Below are positions 1 to 12,500 of a DNA stretch of 64,000 bases, in pieces; within the stretch, counting starts at the first letter, position 1, and each line of letters begins with the position of its first letter. Below the pieces are notes generated by a model. The model saw nothing but the letters and a program-made list of their open reading frames with translations. It did no database searches and was not told the DNA's origin. Position numbers and translations under genes: made by a program. Source of the DNA: DASUFP01 sp036274495 (lineage in GTDB: Bacteria; Bacteroidota; Bacteroidia; AKYH767-A; OLB10); the NCBI GenBank assembly GCA_036274495.1, contig DASUFP010000100.1, forward strand, positions 1 through 64,000. Direction: 5' to 3'.

Positions 1-1425
1 GGATGTTCAGATTCTATTACTGTCAACATTACCGAACCCATGGCTGCACTTACAACTGCACTGACCGTAACGCAGCAGGTTAATTGTTTCGCGGGAGAAG
101 ATGGTGCCATTGATCTTACAGTTACCGGAGGAACGGTTCCATACACTTATTTGTGGAGCAATACTCAAACAACTGAGGATATGAATCAATTAATGGCCGG
201 AACTTATACTGTAACAGTGACGGATTTGAATGGATGTTCTGCCGAAGGCCAGATAGATATACTTGAGCCGTCTCAACCATTAACAGGTACAGCAAATATA
301 CTTTCAAATGTATTTTGTAACGGTGGATCAAACGGATCAATTGATTTGGTTATGAATGGCGGCACTGCTCCCTATGTATATTTATGGAGTACCGGCGAAA
401 CAACTGAAGATATCAGTGGCCTTTCAAGCGGAATTTATTCTGTAACAGTTACTGATGCCAATGGATGCACATTTACCACTTCGGGTGGAATAGGGCAACC
501 CAGCCAGCAACTTTCAGCTTCTATGAACATTCAAAATGTACTCTGTTTCTCGGGTACCAACGGATTTATCGACCTGAATGTAACAGGTGGTACGGCTCCA
601 TATACATTTAACTGGAGCAATGGATCGAACACAGAAGATCTTGGCGCTTTGGGCAGCGGTACATATACTGTAACTATTATTGATGCCAATGGCTGCGATA
701 CAACTCTTACTGGAACTGTTGACCAACCTACGGCTCCTCTTATTCCTGCAGTGGCTGTTGATCAAAATGTTTCATGTTATGCCGGCAGTAACGGGTCTTT
801 AAGTTTGACCGTTACCGGAGGTACATTACCCTACACCTATTTATGGAATACCGGATCAACAACGTCTGCCATCAGCAATTTACCTGCAGGAATGTATACC
901 CTTACGGTAACCGATGCAAACGGATGCAATGCAATTATTGCACAAACGGTTACACAGCCAAATGCACCACTTAATGCACCGCTTGTAGTTACTCAAAATG
1001 TATCCTGCTTTAGCGGAAACGATGGTTCCATTCTTGCAAATGCAATAGGAGGTACCTCACCCTACACCTATTTATGGAATACCGGTGCTTCAGGAAACTC
1101 CATTTCTAATCTGACTTCGGGTATTTATACAGTAACCGTTACCGATACTTTGGGTTGTGTTTTCACGGACTCAATTGAAGTTACCCAACCGGCAGCAGCT
1201 TTAAGCCTCACCGGATCCACCACACTGGCCGATTGTTTATATGGCATTGGAGGTTCGGCAACAGTTTCAGCAACCGGCGGAACGGCTCCGTATTCCTATA
1301 ACTGGAATACCGGCGCTTCAACTAATAACATTGGTAATGCCGCACCTGGCGCATACACTGTAACAGTTACAGATGCTAACGGCTGTTCTGACATACTTAA
1401 TCTGAATGTCGGTAATCAGTCAACT
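1..1425 (+). repeat. SprB repeats, end of array in first adhesin
   Basis: Six complete in-frame repeats of about 231 bp and one partial repeat at the left edge. Repeat boundaries fall just before the motif NVxC/QNVSC. Protein identity is high, but the DNA copies differ at many third positions. The last unit is divergent (LADCLYGIGG replaces the usual NxSCFGGxNG), exactly as in the last unit of the second adhesin. Confidence 0.9.
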
Positions 1426-2166
1426 ATTTCAATTTATCCGGGACCAGTTGAAATTTGTTCCGGACAAACAGCACTTCTTGAAGTAGATTCAATTCCCGGC
1501 GCCACCTATCAATGGTATTATGGAGGAGCTCCATTGCTGGGAGCAGTTACAAATTCATTTCAAACACCGGCTCAGGGTTATTATTATGTAACTGTAACTA
1601 CACCTTGCGGGATATTTACCTCTGATTCAGTAACAGTAACCGTTCATTCCATGAATGGAGTTACTATCAGCAGTAACCAGGTCATTTGTCCTCCTGAAAG
1701 TGTTCAGCTGATTGCTACCGGCGGTACATCCTACCAGTGGAGTCCGGCTACCAACATAAACTTTACAAATGTGGCCAATCCAAGTGTCAGCCCCACTGCG
1801 TCAACACTTTATTCTGTTGTTATTTCCGATGCTTATGGGTGTACAGCACAGCTATCGGTAAACGTTACCGTTGATTGTGACAGCTTGTTTATACCGAATG
1901 GATTTTCACCAAATGAAGACGGGATCAATGACGGATATGTAATTGATGGAATTCTTGATTATCCGAATAATAAAATCTGGATATACAACCGCTGGGGTAA
2001 CCTGATATATAAAACAAAAGGTTATGCCAACCAGTGGGATGGAACGTGCAATGTTCAGGGAATCTACTTTGGTACCAAAGTGCCATCCGGAACCTACTTC
2101 TATATTCTTGAATTGGGAGTACCATCAGAAAAGCCACGTGCAGGCTATTTAATTATTAGGCACTAA
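1..2166 (+). CDS. SprB-repeat T9SS surface adhesin, C-terminal part (5' end outside window)
   Basis: This is the 3' end of a large secreted adhesin. The reading frame is open from base 1 (G-C-S-D-S-I-T-V-N-I) with no start in the window, so the gene begins upstream. It encodes the tail of one SprB repeat and then six full repeats of about 77 residues, each with the pattern CxxGxxGxI, GGTxPYxYxW and VTVTDxNGC (to about base 1425). Two Ig-like segments follow, each with a YQW core (about 1430-1870). The end is a CHU_C / type B T9SS sorting domain (about 1873-2163) with PNGFSPNEDGINDGY, YNRWGN and a final GYLIIRH. Known for the family: type B domains direct export through the T9SS and surface attachment, usually with an SprF-like partner. 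A porP/sprF gene lies 38 bp downstream. The last six repeats and the C-terminus are close paralogues of those in the next adhesin. Its actual ligand is unknown. Confidence 0.93.
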   Translation, partial: GCSDSITVNITEPMAALTTALTVTQQVNCFAGEDGAIDLTVTGGTVPYTYLWSNTQTTEDMNQLMAGTYTVTVTDLNGCSAEGQIDILEPSQPLTGTANILSNVFCNGGSNGSIDLVMNGGTAPYVYLWSTGETTEDISGLSSGIYSVTVTDANGCTFTTSGGIGQPSQQLSASMNIQNVLCFSGTNGFIDLNVTGGTAPYTFNWSNGSNTEDLGALGSGTYTVTIIDANGCDTTLTGTVDQPTAPLIPAVAVDQNVSCYAGSNGSLSLTVTGGTLPYTYLWNTGSTTSAISNLPAGMYTLTVTDANGCNAIIAQTVTQPNAPLNAPLVVTQNVSCFSGNDGSILANAIGGTSPYTYLWNTGASGNSISNLTSGIYTVTVTDTLGCVFTDSIEVTQPAAALSLTGSTTLADCLYGIGGSATVSATGGTAPYSYNWNTGASTNNIGNAAPGAYTVTVTDANGCSDILNLNVGNQSTISIYPGPVEICSGQTALLEVDSIPGATYQWYYGGAPLLGAVTNSFQTPAQGYYYVTVTTPCGIFTSDSVTVTVHSMNGVTISSNQVICPPESVQLIATGGTSYQWSPATNINFTNVANPSVSPTASTLYSVVISDAYGCTAQLSVNVTVDCDSLFIPNGFSPNEDGINDGYVIDGILDYPNNKIWIYNRWGNLIYKTKGYANQWDGTCNVQGIYFGTKVPSGTYFYILELGVPSEKPRAGYLIIRH

Positions 2167-2204
2167 AAAAATTGACGGGTATTATTTTGAAAAGATAGCA
2201 AATT

Positions 2205-3143
2205 ATGAATAACATTAGAAAAGCAGTTACAGTATTGGCCTTGTTTTGCGGAATGGCACAGCAGTCACACGCGCAGTTTGAACCGCAATTTACACAATAC
2301 ATGTTTAACGAGATGTATATAAACCCGGCTTATGCAGGGTCAAGAGATCAGATCTCGTCGACATTGGTATACCGGAATCAATGGGTAGGACTGCAGGGTG
2401 CTCCCAAAACGGAAACGGCCAGCATTCATGGACCTCTCATGAATAAAACGATGGGTTTGGGTTTAACCATGACCAATGAAACGATTGGTGTTACACACCA
2501 GTTTTCTGTTTATGGTAACTATGCCTATCGGATTCCTATGGGCACTAAAAGTGCTTTGGCAATGGGTATTCAGGGTGGAATTATTAACCATCAGGAAAAT
2601 CTTGAAGACGTGATCACCAATGAAGAAAATGACCCGGAGTTTCTGTTAAATACACCGCATGTTATTCTTCCAAACGCTGGTTTTGGACTCTATTTTAATA
2701 CAGATAGATTTTACGCCGGGTTATCGGTTCCCCGTATGCTCGAAAATAAGGTAGCCGGTGACGGGACAAGCAATGTAACCAACCACATGAGCTTTGAAAA
2801 CTGGCACTATTACTTTGCTTCCGGTTATGTCTTCCCTGTATCGGATCATGTAAAGCTACGTCCAACTGTTATGGTTAAAGCGGTATCGGGAGCACCTATA
2901 GTAGGGGATTTTACGCTTAGCGCATTAATGAAGGAAATATTCTGGTTAGGATTCTCCTACAGAACTGAAGATTCTTTTGCCGGTATTCTTGAATTTCAAA
3001 TTACGCCACAGTTGCGCTTTGGTTATTCCTATGATTATACTACCACCGAACTGAATAATTACAGCAATGGTACCCATGAGATAAATATAGGGTACGATTT
3101 TTCATTCAATAAAAAGAAAGTAATCACACCCCGTTACTTCTAA
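2205..3143 (+). CDS. PorP/SprF family type IX secretion membrane protein (copy 1)
   Basis: A 312-residue outer-membrane beta-barrel protein of the PorP/SprF family. It has a Sec signal peptide (residues 1-24, ending SHAQ). The mature protein begins FEPQFTQYMFNEMYINPAYAG, the family hallmark, and ends in an aromatic residue (PRYF), as outer-membrane barrels do. Known for the family: SprF is required for secretion of the adhesin SprB, and PorP is a T9SS component that interacts with PorE. The gene starts 38 bp after the adhesin stop, with no terminator between, and a strong terminator follows, so adhesin and porP form one transcription unit. Most positions match the protein at 14744-15673, which follows the second adhesin. 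I infer that this copy serves the adhesin directly upstream. It is not called porP or sprF because three paralogues are present. Confidence 0.92.
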   Translation: MNNIRKAVTVLALFCGMAQQSHAQFEPQFTQYMFNEMYINPAYAGSRDQISSTLVYRNQWVGLQGAPKTETASIHGPLMNKTMGLGLTMTNETIGVTHQFSVYGNYAYRIPMGTKSALAMGIQGGIINHQENLEDVITNEENDPEFLLNTPHVILPNAGFGLYFNTDRFYAGLSVPRMLENKVAGDGTSNVTNHMSFENWHYYFASGYVFPVSDHVKLRPTVMVKAVSGAPIVGDFTLSALMKEIFWLGFSYRTEDSFAGILEFQITPQLRFGYSYDYTTTELNNYSNGTHEINIGYDFSFNKKKVITPRYF

Positions 3144-3592
3144 GCAGCTTATTAAACATTGAATCCCTTTTGAGGTATCCCTGTTCAGGGTACCTTAAAA
3201 GGGATTTTTTGTGGAGTACAAATTTCCCTTTTTATATTTATAAGTATTTAAATATCAGTTAGATACAAGCTTATTTCAAATCAGCACTTTTTTGTCCCGA
3301 AACCTTATCAGTTAATGGTCTGCCTGAATATTGCTTCTTTTTCCTCGTAAATCTGAATTAATATTCAGTATGTCGTTGATAATTGGATTTATTAACCAAT
3401 TTTCTCAGTCTGTTTACCCTTTATAGGCTCCTTTTCACAAAATAGAACCTTCCCGGGCTTGCTTTGAGTGACTTATTGTAGTAAGGCAAATTATATCCAA
3501 ACGTGAAATGATGCTGCTTCAAAATAACAGCACTAATCCTTGGATGCAAACCTTACCACAAAAAGAAACCAAATATTAAAACAAAACAAGCC
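3144..3592. other. 449-bp spacer between the two adhesin cassettes
   Basis: The first 70 bp hold the terminator. The rest is AT-rich and has no credible gene. Two short inverted repeats are visible: CTGAAT-N4-ATTCAG (3353-3368) and AATTGG-N9-CCAATT (3381-3401). No clear TAnnTTTG box with a matching -33 element is present; the nearest is TTGCTTTG at 3459-3466. The spacer must contain the promoter for the giant adhesin gene. Confidence 0.6.
3162..3211 (+). terminator. Rho-independent terminator after first adhesin-porP unit
   Basis: A long inverted repeat starts at AATCCCTTTTGAGGTA and returns as TACCTTAAAAGGGATT around a short loop near 3184, followed by a run of T. It lies 18 bp after the porP stop codon. 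Confidence 0.85.
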
Positions 3593-6500
3593 ATGTTAAC
3601 AAAGATGTATAACTGCATCAAATCGGCAGGGTCAATCAGGTTCATCCTGTTTATTTATCTCTCGGGAGCTTTTGCATTGTCAGACAGCAATGTGTTTGCA
3701 GGAGCAATTCCGGGATCTCTTTCGGTGATCGGGAAGCCGGAATTACCGGATCCATTCTCTCCCTTAGTGCTTAACCCTTCGGGTAACCTGGATCAGGCCC
3801 GAAATGGAAGTGCCTCCGGCCCAAATTCACCCGTACAGTTTGTAAACGGGAATGCCGGATCTGCTAACTCTCACTACCTGGAAAGCATGTCAATTCCTTA
3901 TAGAGTGGTATTAACCGATCTTGCTCCCGGACAGCACTATTTTGAACTGGAATTTGACAACCGGCAAAGTGGTATCAATGCTTTGGATTTTATTACACAT
4001 TATAACAGGCTCGAGCCACACGCTCAGTTTAACCATCCGGCTGAAATCATTGATCCCCTGGTTGGATTATCGGGTGTCAGCAATATCCCTGTTACTTTTC
4101 CGATTCCGGCACCAATTGTAAATAAAGTTGTTGCCTGCACCGGATTATCTCAGCCTGTTACAGAATTTAATTCACTACCGGCAGCTGAAAGAGCAATGAC
4201 AATGTTCAATGGATTATCAATTGACTCTGTTAAATATGTGCTTAACGGTTCTGGAAATTACGGAGATCTCAATGCGAATTCTTCAACAGTACGAATGAGA
4301 ATAGTTTTCACAACCTCAAATGCTACTGTTGTATTTGCCTGGGGCGGTCATATTGCTGATGGAGATGTCTGGTGCCCCGGAAATTCAGCTTCAGGAATCA
4401 GTGGTTCACCTTATCATACAAGATTATCATCTGTTGATGGTTCATCCGGTGGACAAGACCGCTCTTTGTCAGCGTCAGCAGTAATACCTGTACCGCCATG
4501 TGATATTATCGGCAGCGACTTGAATTGTGCAGGCACAACTGTTACCTATTCAAAGTCTGCATTTATCGGTTACACCTACACCTGGTCCATAACAAGTAAT
4601 ACCAGCGGCGCCTCCATTTCCGGTTCAAATACAGGATCCTCTGTAAATATTAATTCCGGTAACCAGGCCGGCACCTACACTATCCAATTAATAATGTCGG
4701 GTCCGGGATATACAGGCACATGTACAAAAGTAGTTCAGGTATCAAAAATAAATCTGAGTACAACAACATCTTCATTTTCTTGTAGTGCCAGTGCAGGGTC
4801 TGTAAATCTTACAGTAACCGGAGGATCGTCTCCGTATACGTATGTATGGTCTAACGGTGCTACCACTGAGGATATTAGCGGATTGAATTCCGGTTCTTAT
4901 TCAGTTACGGTTACCGGGTATCAGGGATGTACTGCTGCCACATCCGCTACAGTTCAGGCGAACACACCTATGTCAGTAACATTATCTAAGTCCGATGCTT
5001 CATGTTTTGGTGCGGCCAATGGCAGTATTTCAATGAGTCTTTCAGGTGGTACGGCTCCCTTTGTCTATAACTGGAACAATGGAGCAATCTCTCAAAATAT
5101 TTCAGGAATTACTGCCGGTACTTATACTGTCAGTGTTACAGATAATAAAGGATGTTCCATTACTGCTTCAACGACGGTAAGCCAGCCGCAATCTCCAATC
5201 TCAATTGCACTTACAAGTTCTCAGAATATTTCATGTTATGGTGGGGCAAACGGAAGCATTAATATCACCGTTACAGGTGGTACCGCTCCTTATACTTATA
5301 ATTGGAATACCGGTGCTGCCAGTCAGGATTTAAATTCAATTTCTGCCGGTTCATATGCTGTTACGGTTACGGATGCAAACGGATGCACATCGAATTTTAA
5401 TCATACAATTACTCAACCTACAGGGGCATTATCAGCATCATACAGTTCAATACAACATGTTTCCTGTTATGGATCTGCTACCGGTGCAATTGATCTTTCA
5501 GTTTCAGGAGGCACTCCTCCCTATTCATATTTATGGAACAATGGCCAAACCACTCAGGATGTTTCGGTATTAACCGCCGGCAACTACAGTGTAACAATCA
5601 CTGATTCGCAGGGATGTACTGCGGTCAAAAGTTCTCAAATTAATCAACCCGCAGCCGAATTGAGTGTAGCTGTAAGTTCAAGTATTCAGGTATCATGTTT
5701 CGGTGGTAATAACGGATCAATATCATTGCAGGTTTCCGGAGGCACCGGCCCATATTCGTTCCAGTGGAATAATGGGGCAATATCACAGAACGTCAATAAC
5801 CTGATTTCTGGTAACTACTCTGTTACCGTAACCGACGCTGCAGGATGTACCGGACAATTGTCGGTAAGTATACAACAACCGTCTTCCTCATTAAACGGAA
5901 CGGTGACTCAATCACAGGCAGTTTCTTGTTTTGCCGGAAACAACGGTGCTTTGTTTGTTCAGGCTTCCGGCGGTACAGCACCATATAGTTATTTCTGGAA
6001 TACAGGATCAACCGTACAAAATCCATCATCACTTAATGCGGGCAATTATACGGTTACAATTACTGATGCAAAAGGGTGTTTGTTCTCTGCCCAGGGAACA
6101 GTTACTCAGCCGCAAGCTTCATTAAGCGCATCCCTTTCGCAAACGCAATCGGTTTCCTGTTTTGGCAATAGCGATGGCATGGTAGCTCTAACGGTAAGCG
6201 GTGGTACACCTGCCTATTCGTATAACTGGAGTACAGGAGCCACATCTCAAAATTTGAACGGTTTGGCTGCCGGAAATTATACTGTAACAGTAATTGATGC
6301 TAATGGCTGCACGCGCTCAGGCAGCATTGCTGTCACACAACCCGGAGCGGCACTTGCTGCTGCAGCATCTGTAGTATCCAACGTATCTTGTTTTGGAGGA
6401 GCAAACGGATCAGCATCGGTTTCAATATCAGGCGGAACATTACCCTACTCGATTCTCTGGAGCTCAGGTTCAACAAGTCAATCGGTTACAGGTCTCTCTT

Positions 6501-9500
6501 CCGGTAATTACAGTGTCACCGTAACGGATGCCAGAGGCTGCTCAGTGATTTCGAATTGCACTGTTTCACAACCGGCTGCAGCACTTAGTGTAAGTGTATC
6601 CGCATCGGGTAATGTTACCTGTTTTGGAAATGGAAATGGTTTCATAAACACCTCTGTTTCCGGTGGTACTGCTCCTTATGTCTATAACTGGAATAATAGT
6701 CAAACCACATCTTCTGTTTCGGGTTTAGCGCCCGGTACATATTCGGTTTCAGTTACTGATAATAAAGGTTGTGTTGCCAACACTTCAGCAGTAATCAGTC
6801 AGCCGTCAGCTGCCCTTTCACTTTCAACAACCATTACAAGCAATATCTCATGTTTCTCAGGAAACAATGGTGCAATAGACCTTTCACTTAGCGGTGGCAC
6901 TGCACCTTACTCTTATTTATGGAGTACCGGAGCTACCACCCAGGATGTCGCTAACCTTCCTGCCGGAGGATATCAGGTTACGGTTACAGATGCTAACGGA
7001 TGTACCGCTGTATCAAACGCCACAATCTCTCAGCCGGCAGGTGCATTGTCGACTAACATTTCAATTTCACAGCAGGTATCCTGTTTCGGAGGCAATAATG
7101 GTTCTGTTGACCTTACAGTATCCGGTGGCACTCAACCATATACTTACTCGTGGAGCAATGGTTCTGTTTCCCAGGATTTATCCGGACTTTCATCAGGAGT
7201 ATATACTGTTACCATTTACGATTCTAATGGATGTAATGCAACTCAATCAGCTACTGTTTCACAACCTTCAGCCGCATTGGCAGCTTCAGTTTCATCCATA
7301 ACTGACATATCCTGTTTTGGAGATAATTCCGGAGCAATTTTACTTTCGGTTTCCGGTGGCACAGCTCCCTATTCGTTTTTATGGAGTAACGGAGCAACCT
7401 CTCAAAACATCAATGGAGTTGCCATGGGTAACTACTCTGTTTCTGTTATCGATTTAAACGGATGTACCGCCGGTACAGCTGGTGTTATTTCACAGCCGTC
7501 AGCTGCATTGAGTGTTGCAATTAATGCTTCTGTTAATGTCTCTTGTTTTGGAGGCAATAATGGTTCGGTAAATATTGGTGTAAGCGGAGGAACATCTCCT
7601 TATACTTATTTGTGGAACGATGGGGCGACTTCTGAAGACAGAAACGGACTTTCTGCCGGATTATATACCGTTACAGTAACAGATGCTAAGGGATGTTTGA
7701 CTCAGCAATCCGTAACTATTTCGCAACCGGTTGCCGCTTTGTCGGCTTCATTAGCAATTACCCAGAATGTTTCTTGTTTTGGCGGAAGTAACGGGGCAGT
7801 TACACTTGCAGTAAATGGTGGAACAGCTCCATACAATTACGCATGGAGTAATGGTGCCACTACACAAAATTTGGCAGGTGTTGGTTCAGGAAATTACTCT
7901 GTAACTGTAACCGACAACAAAGGATGTCAGGTGATAAAAAATGGTACCATTACACAACCGTCTGCCGCTTTAAGCACCGCTGCTTCTGTAACGCAGCAGG
8001 TAAGTTGTTTCGGCGGTTCTAACGGAACCATTCATCTTTCGGTTTCCGGCGGCACGGCCCCTTATGCATATAATTGGAATACAGGAAACATTTCACAGGA
8101 TTTGTCCGGTTTATCTGCCGGCACTTATAACGTAACGGTAAGTGATGCAAATGGTTGTTCAGCTTTAGCTGCTGTAACAGTAAATCAGCCTGCTGCCGCA
8201 TTAAGTGTTACAGCTTCCGGAACAACAATGGTTTCCTGCAGAAATGGATCAGATGCCTCAATTAACACGATTGTAGGCGGAGGAACACAGCCCTATAGTT
8301 ATAATTGGAGTAATGGATCAACTACACAAAACATTAGCGGATTAATTGCCGGTAATTATACAATACTTGTGACTGATGTAAATGGCTGTTCGTCATCAGC
8401 TATAGTAAACATCACTCAACCTGCAGCAAGTCTGAGTGCTTCAGCAACTGTATCACAACAGGTTTCTTGTTTTGGCGGTGCTAACGGATCTATACTATTA
8501 ACTCCCTCAGGTGGTACAGCTCCTTATACATACTTGTGGAGTAATGGTACCGGATCACAAAATATTTCTAATTTGCAATCGGGTAGTTACTCGGTCACAG
8601 TTACTGATGCCAAAGGATGTACTGCTTCCGCTGGGGCATCCGTAAATCAACCTGCGGCAGCACTTTCGGCAGTTATTGCTGTCGATCAGGATGTGTTGTG
8701 CTTTGGTGCCCAAACAGGCAGTTTGCAGGTAAATGCGAGTGGCGGAACAACTCCTTATGTTTACTCATGGAATACAGGAGCATCATCACAAAGTGTTTCG
8801 GGTTTAGCGGCCGGTAATTATTCGGTAACCGTAACGGATAACAATGGATGTACTTCAATTGCTATATCGGCAATAAGTCAGCCATCAGCTCCGCTCAACA
8901 GCTCAATCGCTGCTTCAGGTGATGTTTCTTGTTTTGGTGCCGGCAACGGTTTTGTTACCTTGAATGTTAACGGCGGAACTTCACCTTATTTATTTAATTG
9001 GAGCAATGGAGCAACCAGTCAGAATCTCAATGGTGTTGTTTCGGGTACTTACTCGGTAACTGTAACCGACGGCAATGGCTGTGTCACTACTAATTCAGCC
9101 TTAATTCATCAGCCTTCTGCTGCACTATCTGCTGCTGTATCAGTACAGCAGGCAGTATCGTGTACCGGAGGCTCCAACGGTTCAATTTCAATAAATGTTA
9201 ATGGCGGAACAGCTCCGTATAGTTACAATTGGATTTCAGGTTCAACTGCTCAGAATCTTGTTAATCTTCAAGCAGGAAATTATGCGGTAACCATTACCGA
9301 CAACAATGGTTGCACTTTCAGTCTTGCCACTAATGTAACTGAACCACTTGCAGTTGTTTCAATTTCGGCCGCATCGGTTCAGCCGGTGCTTTGTTATGCG
9401 GGCAATTCGGGTTCTATAGATGTATCGGTTTCCGGGGGAACACAACCCTATACCTACCTATGGAGTAATGGAGCAACTTCACAGGACATCTATTCATTGT

Positions 9501-12500
9501 CCGTAGGTGTATATTCTGTTGTCGTAACCGATGCAAACGGATGCACTGCTGCGTTTACTCAGTCAGTAAGCCAGCCTGCAGCTGCATTGGCATCTTCTAC
9601 TACGGTTACGTCAAATATTAGCTGTTTTTCGGGAAATAACGGTGCTGTTGACCTTACCGTATCGGGAGGCACAGCCCCATATTTATTTTCCTGGAATACA
9701 GGTGCGGTCTCAGAGGATATTTCAGGACAGGCAGCAGGATCCTATTCTGTAACTATAACCGATGCCAATGGATGTACTGATATTGCCTATGCCACAATCA
9801 CTCAACCTGCCGGGGCACTCTCTCTGGCAGTGAGTGTTACGCAGAATGTATCGTGTAATGGCGGCAGCAACGGAATGGTTAATGCGTCAGTAAACGGTGG
9901 TACTGCTCCCTATAATTATATGTGGAGCAATGGTGCAACAGGTGTGAATATAAATAGTCTGTCTGCCGGTATTTATACAGTAACTGTAACAGATGTCAAT
10001 GGTTGTAACACCAGCCAAACAGCAAATGTTACCCAGCCTGCTATGGCTCTTAATGCTGTTGTTAATGCTGTTCAACCTGTTTTATGTAATTCTGGCAACT
10101 CAGGGTTTATTGATTTATATGTTATCGGTGGTACACTCCCTTATACATATTTGTGGAGCAACGGTGTAACAACAGAAGACATTACAAATATTACTTCAGG
10201 TACTTATACTGCCACAATTACCGATGCCAATGGATGCACTGTAAGTATAACACAGTCTGTGTCTGAACCGGCACAACCGCTTTCAGCTTCAGCTGTCGCT
10301 GTAACTCCTGTCAGCTGTTTTGGTGGAAACAATGGTGCCGTAAATCTGTCTGCGGCCGGTGGTACAGCTCCTTATGTTTTTGAATGGAGTAACGGTGCCA
10401 TCACCGAAGATGTCTCAGGGTTGTCAGCGGGCACCTATTCGGTTACCGTTACAGATGTAAATGGTTGTGCTGCTTCTGTCTCAGTAAATATTTCTCAGCC
10501 TGCAGCTGCACTTTCAGCTGTTGCTTCAGCCAGCCAGCAAGTATTCTGTTTTGGGGGATCAAACGGAAGCGCAACTGTTGTAGCCGCCGGGGGAACACTT
10601 CCATATACTTACTCGTGGAGTAATGGTGCTGCCGGAAATGCGGCAGGATCGCTTTCTGCGGGAACTTACACCGTTACCGTAACTGATTCGAATGGTTGTT
10701 CTTCATTAGCTTCAGTTCAAATTACTCAGCCTGCTGCCTCCCTTTCAGGAACTATTTCACAGGTGAGTCCGGCTTTATGTTATGGCGGAAGTACCGGATC
10801 TGTTTCGGTCCAGATTTCCGGAGGAACAGTTCCATACAGTTACAATTGGAATACCGGTGCAACTACTCAAAATATAAACAACCTGAGTGCAGGCAATTAT
10901 TCGGTTATTGTAACCGATTATAACGGTTGTACTTTCAGTCTGAATCAGACAGTTACTCAACCTGCAGCCGCTCTTGCCGCTTCAGCACTTCAATCGCAAT
11001 TTGTAAATTGTTACGGGGGTAATAATGGAACCGTTTCCGTAAATGCAACAGGTGGTACCGTTCCGTATTCCTATCAATGGAATACCGGCGATAATACACA
11101 AAGCGTTTCCGGATTAACAGCTGCCAATTATTCGGTAACAGTAACGGATTCAAACGGTTGTTCTGCGTTGGCCTCTGTTCAGGTTACCCAGCCTTCTGCA
11201 GTACTATCGGCTGTCGCCACCGCGCAACAGCAGGTAAGCTGTTTTAATGGAACTAACGGATCTGTGCTGGTAGTGGCAGCAGGTGGTACACAACCTTACA
11301 GTTATAATTGGAGTAACGGAGCAACAACTTCGGGTGTTTCAGGACTACCTGCTGCACAATACAATGTGACTATAACAGATGCAAACGGATGTATTGCCGC
11401 TGCTCAGTTAACCGTTCAGCAGCCCGCCGCCGCAGTCACAGCAACTATCACTGCTGTACAGCCTGTTTCTTGTTTTGGCGGTGCTAACGGATCAATTAGT
11501 GTTAACGTATCAGGCGGAACGCCGGCGTATACTTATTTATGGAATACCGGTACCGGTTCACAAAATCTTACCGGACTTATTTCCGGCACATATGCCGTAA
11601 CTGTAACCGATGTTCAGGGATGTTCAGCAATGGTTAGTGCATCTGTAGGACAACCTAATGCTCCTATTAGTGCAACTACTGTTGTCACTTCAAACATATC
11701 CTGTTATTCAGGAAATAACGGTTCTATCGATCTTTCAGTTACCGGTGGAACTTCCCCTTACAGCTATTTGTGGAGTACCGGATCAACTTCTGAAGATATA
11801 AATAGTATTTCAGCCGGAAGTTATCAGGTAACGGTAACTGACGCCAATGGATGTACTTTTATAGCTTCTGAACAGATTACTCAGCCTGCAGGTGCATTGT
11901 CGGCGGGTATTACTTCGCCTCAGGCCGTATCATGTTTTGGCGGTGCGAATGGTTCCTTGCAACTTAGTGTTAATGGCGGAACATTGCCATACAGTTATGT
12001 TTGGAATACAGGTGCTACAAGTCAGAATATTTCCGGACTTAATACAGGAACCTATACAGTTACCATTACAGATGCTAACGGTTGTAATGTCAGTCAAAGC
12101 GGACTTGTAAGTCAGCCTGCCGCACCAATTACTATTTCAGTAACTTCTGTTGATCCGGTATTATGTAATGCGGGTAACACAGGAGCTATAGCAGTAAGTG
12201 TTTCCGGTGGCACAACTCCATATACTTATTCCTGGACGAACGGTTTTACCGGTGTATCAAATACAGGTCTTACCGCCGGTTCTTACGGCGTGGTGGTTGT
12301 TGATCAAAACGGATGTTCAGACAGTACAGTAATCCTGGTTTCTGAACCTGTCAGTGCCTTGTCGGCAACTGTAAATTCAAACACACCTGTTTCCTGTTAC
12401 GGAGGTAATAACGGCGCTCTTGATGTAACTGTAGCAGGCGGAACAGCACCTTACACTTATATGTGGAGCAATGGATCTGCAAGTGAAGATCTGTCCGGGT

